A DNA stretch of 7,676 nt from CAIWXH01 sp964555675 (GTDB lineage: Bacteria > Chloroflexota > Chloroflexia > Chloroflexales > Chloroflexaceae): NCBI GenBank assembly GCA_964555675.1, contig CAZKTU010000285.1, positions 1 through 7,676 of the forward strand. The letters run 5' to 3'. The position numbers and the translations under genes are program-made. The notes under the pieces were generated by a model. That model saw nothing but the letters and a program-made list of their open reading frames with translations, was not told the DNA's origin and ran no database searches. Shown piece by piece: positions 4,834-7,676 of this stretch. Numbering within the stretch: the first letter of the stretch is position 1; every line of letters starts with the position of its first letter.

Positions 4834-7676
4834 ATGATGTTCACCCACCCTCCTGCGATTGCAGATGAGCTGGCTCGGCAGGCGGCGCTCGAGCGCTACC
4901 AGGTTCTTGACACCCTCCCGGAGGAAGCCTTCGACGAGATTGTCCGCCTGGCCGCCGCGATCTGCGGTACACCAATCGCTCTGGTCAGCCTGGTTGACGC
5001 TCACCGCCAGTGGTTTAAGGCGCGGGTCGGGGTTGACGCCGAGGAGACGCCGCGTGAGGTAGCCTTTTGCGCTCACGCCATCGCCCAACCGGATGGGCTC
5101 TTTATCATACCCGACGCGGCGCGCGATCAGCGCTTCGCGAACAACCCCTTGGTGATCGGCGCGCCACATGTCGGCTCTTATGCCGCCATGCCCCTGGTAA
5201 CCCCCGATGGCTATGCGCTTGGCACGCTCTGTGTGGTTGACCATGTGCCTCGTGAACTCACCCAGCTCCAGCTCCAGGCACTCCAGGTGCTCGGCCACCA
5301 GGTCGTCATGCAGATGGAGCAGCGTCGCAAGATCATTGAGCTTGAGGCGGCCGTTGTGGCCCTGGCTGAAAGCGAGCAACGTGCCCAGCAGTTCGCCGAC
5401 GAGGCGCAGCACCAGGCACGCACCCTTGCTCTGCTCGATCAGGTGCGCAGCGCCGTTATCCATGAGGTTGAGCTAGCGTCCGCTATCCGCACCGTGGTCG
5501 AGGCCAGCGCCGCCGCATTTGGCTATAGTTTGGTCAGCCTCTATCTCTGCAAGGGCGAGACGCTACTTCTTCAGCACCAGGTGGGATCCGCATCCACACC
5601 TGCGGTCGTCTCACTCGCGCAAGGGATAATGGGACAAGTGGTTCGTAGCGGCGTACCGGCTCTGGTCACAGATGTAGGCTCTCATCCGAATGCGATGCTG
5701 AGCGACCCTGGGAGCGTGGCCGCGGTCTGTGTGCCGATCTGCGTACGCGAGACAATCGTTGGCCTACTGCATGTCGAGAGCACACAGCCCGGGGTGCTTG
5801 GGCCGGCTGATGTCGATCTGCTGCTCGCCCTGAGCGATCATGTTGCGGTGGTATTTGAGCGCGCCGAGCACGACGCCGAGCAGCAGCGCACAGTGCGCGA
5901 GACGCTGCTGCTCAACCGGGTGATCGCCGCTGCTGCCTCTCAAGATGTCACCGCCATGCTGGATGTGGTCTGTCGCGAACTAGCGGAGGCATTCGCTGTG
6001 CCCCAGGTGGCCTGCGCGCTCCTCGACGAGGAAGCGCAACTTCTGACTGTGGTGAGCGAATACTGTGCGCCTGGGCGCCCATCGGGTATGGGCGCAGTCA
6101 TTCCGATTACGAATAACACCCTGACCGAAGAGCTGTTTGCTACCTGCGCCCCCGTCCAGATTGCCGATACACATACTGACAGCCGGGTCGGCAGTACGGC
6201 CGAGCTGTATGCTATGCGCGGCACGACCGCCATTCTGCTGGTGCCGCTTCTGGTTGGCGAGCAGGTGATCGGCACAATTGGCATCGACTCGCTGGTACCA
6301 CGCCTCTTCACGGCCGAGGAGATCGCCCTGGCCCAGGCGATCGCCTGGGCTGTCGGTCAGGCTCTGGCCAATGTCCAACTCACCGCCGCACTGCAGCAGG
6401 AGCTGGCCGAGCGCTCACGAACCGAGGCGGCTCTGCACGAGACTACTTTGCGGGTGACAGGCATCTTAGAGAGCATCACCGACGCCTTCTTTGCGGTAGA
6501 CCGTAATTGGCGCTTCACCTACATCAATCGTGAAGCCGAACGCCTGCTCGGTCAGACTAGCGCCGCTCTGCTTGGAAACATCTTGTGGGAGGTGTTTCCT
6601 GATCTCGCGGGGAGCGCCTCTGAGCTCAACCACCGTCGAGCAATGGCCGAGCAGATCCCCCTACAGTTCGAGGATTACAACCAGAAGCTCGACCTATGGG
6701 CGGAGGTCCGGGACTACCCATCGCCAGATGGCTTGTCGGTCTATTTTCGCGACATCAGCGCCCAGAAGCAGGCCCATGTCGAGCTGGTTCAGGCCAAAGA
6801 GGCCGCAGAAGCGGCCACCCGTGCGAAGTCAGACTTCCTGGCCACTATGAGCCACGAGATCCGCACGCCCATGAATGCCGTGATCGGCATGACCGGGTTG
6901 CTGCTCGACACCTCCCTTGGCGCAGAGCAGCATGAGTATGTCGAAACGATCCGCAGCAGCGGCGACGCTCTCCTGACTATTATCAATGACATTCTGGACT
7001 ACTCAAAGATCGAGTCGGGAAAGTTCGAGCTCGAGCAGCAGCCATTCGACCTGCGTGACTGCCTGGAGGGAGCGCTCGATCTAGTGGCGGCTCGCGCAGC
7101 GGAGAAAGAGCTCGATCTGGCCTACATGATCGCACCGACAGTGCCCCAGGCGTTGATCGGCGACGTTACCAGGCTGCGCCAGGTACTGGTAAATCTGCTT
7201 ACCAACGCGGTCAAATTCACGCACTCTGGCGAGGTCGTGTTGGCGATCGAGGCGAAGCGAATAGCTGAGTCCCTGTATGAGCTGCATGTTGTGGTGCGTG
7301 ACACCGGTATCGGCATTCCGGCCGAGCGCATGAACCGGCTCTTTCAGGCCTTCAGCCAGGTGGATGCCTCGACTACCCGTCACTATGGCGGCACCGGCCT
7401 GGGTTTGGTGATCAGCCAGCGGCTCTGCGTCCTGATGGGCGGGCGCATGTGGGTGGAGAGCCAGGTGGGTGTAGGAACCGTCTTCCACTTCACCATCCTC
7501 GCTCCGGTCGCGTCGATGCCCGCGCGGCTCGACTTGCGCGAGATCGTCCCGGAGCTCGTCGGAAAGCGTCTGTTGGTGGTAGATGATAACGCGACGAATC
7601 GGCGCATCCTAACGCTCCAAACCGAGGCCTGGGGCATGGATGTGCGCGCCGCCGCATCTGGAGCCGAGGCCTTGAC
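4834..7676 (+). CDS. Hybrid histidine kinase, GAFx3-PAS-HisKA-HATPase-REC (3' truncated by window)
   Basis: The frame is open with no stop to the window edge, giving 947 residues. GAF1 (about 25-165) contains LDTLPEEAFDE and FCAHAI (78-83). A coiled-coil linker (161-205) follows, then GAF2 (200-345), GAF3 (360-520) and PAS (538-648). A helix leads to HisKA with phospho-acceptor H674 in MSHEIRTPMN. The ATPase has N787 and N791 (N box), D823 in RDTGIGIP, GGTGLGL (852-858) and GVGT (879-882). A C-terminal receiver begins at about 910, with D917/D918 in LLVVDDN, and is cut before its phospho-acceptor. A second receiver or an Hpt may follow outside the window. No membrane segment is seen, so sensing should be cytoplasmic. 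ATG 4834 and ATG 4837 are both possible. AGGGA at 4826-4830 sits three bases from the first and six from the second, which slightly favours 4837. It lies in a probable operon behind the REC-CpaE gene. Confidence 0.94.
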   Translation, partial: MMFTHPPAIADELARQAALERYQVLDTLPEEAFDEIVRLAAAICGTPIALVSLVDAHRQWFKARVGVDAEETPREVAFCAHAIAQPDGLFIIPDAARDQRFANNPLVIGAPHVGSYAAMPLVTPDGYALGTLCVVDHVPRELTQLQLQALQVLGHQVVMQMEQRRKIIELEAAVVALAESEQRAQQFADEAQHQARTLALLDQVRSAVIHEVELASAIRTVVEASAAAFGYSLVSLYLCKGETLLLQHQVGSASTPAVVSLAQGIMGQVVRSGVPALVTDVGSHPNAMLSDPGSVAAVCVPICVRETIVGLLHVESTQPGVLGPADVDLLLALSDHVAVVFERAEHDAEQQRTVRETLLLNRVIAAAASQDVTAMLDVVCRELAEAFAVPQVACALLDEEAQLLTVVSEYCAPGRPSGMGAVIPITNNTLTEELFATCAPVQIADTHTDSRVGSTAELYAMRGTTAILLVPLLVGEQVIGTIGIDSLVPRLFTAEEIALAQAIAWAVGQALANVQLTAALQQELAERSRTEAALHETTLRVTGILESITDAFFAVDRNWRFTYINREAERLLGQTSAALLGNILWEVFPDLAGSASELNHRRAMAEQIPLQFEDYNQKLDLWAEVRDYPSPDGLSVYFRDISAQKQAHVELVQAKEAAEAATRAKSDFLATMSHEIRTPMNAVIGMTGLLLDTSLGAEQHEYVETIRSSGDALLTIINDILDYSKIESGKFELEQQPFDLRDCLEGALDLVAARAAEKELDLAYMIAPTVPQALIGDVTRLRQVLVNLLTNAVKFTHSGEVVLAIEAKRIAESLYELHVVVRDTGIGIPAERMNRLFQAFSQVDASTTRHYGGTGLGLVISQRLCVLMGGRMWVESQVGVGTVFHFTILAPVASMPARLDLREIVPELVGKRLLVVDDNATNRRILTLQTEAWGMDVRAAASGAEAL

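Noticed and set aside
5065..5082. FCAHAI in GAF1 as a phytochrome-like bilin-binding cysteine
   Set aside because: The surrounding motifs of phytochrome GAF domains are absent, and FCAHAI is common in non-photosensory GAF kinases of this LDTLPEE type.
5940..6378. Minus-strand frames of 123 and 132 codons inside the second kinase
   Set aside because: They are antisense shadows of the GAF3 coding region, which has clear domain content on the plus strand.
1..7676. CRISPR array, tRNA, rRNA, intact insertion sequence or phage gene
   Set aside because: No regularly spaced repeats, no cloverleaf or rRNA-like sequence, and no intact transposase or terminal repeats were seen.

Overview
The window is GC-rich in its genes and clearly AT-richer in the main intergenic region. 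It carries a bacterial two-component signalling cluster. The multi-GAF/PAS hybrid histidine kinases and the response regulator fused to a CpaE-like MinD/ParA domain (with an RGGVGVST P-loop) resemble proteins of filamentous Chloroflexota (Chloroflexus/Roseiflexus type). This lineage guess comes from protein style only; no marker gene is present.

Layout. Bases 1-440 hold no convincing gene, only a 9-bp hairpin (61-83) and short open frames that may be the remains of a decayed gene. Bases 441-2921 (minus strand) encode a complete soluble hybrid histidine kinase, PAS-PAS-PAS-HisKA-HATPase-REC. Bases 2922-3592 are a 671-bp divergent intergenic region, broken by exactly 100 N (3433-3532), which is probably a scaffold gap of unknown true size. 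The readable part holds several inverted repeats: an imperfect 59-nt stem-loop (3163-3221), TATAC/GTATA palindromes (3140-3150, 3262-3275), a bulged hairpin (3306-3327) and a perfect 14-bp-arm palindrome (3377-3406). A 10-bp extended -10-like sequence occurs at 3326 and again just before the next gene. Bases 3593-4813 (plus) encode a REC domain fused to a CpaE/TadZ-like domain. Twenty bases later, from 4834 to the window edge (plus), comes a second hybrid kinase, GAF-GAF-GAF-PAS-HisKA-HATPase-REC, cut off inside its receiver.

How the genes may work together (inference). The REC-CpaE gene and the downstream kinase are close enough to be co-transcribed, so they are the natural candidate partners. 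The divergent kinase is reached from the same intergenic region and could feed the same pathway. Neither kinase shows a membrane segment, so both should sense cytoplasmic signals or small ligands. No Hpt domain, DNA-binding output or pilus gene is visible. The output of the pathway would therefore be the CpaE-like domain, whose nucleotide-binding loop has lost both expected lysines.

The parts most worth a second look are that degenerate P-loop and the palindrome-rich, incompletely assembled intergenic region. The kinases themselves look like ordinary members of large families.
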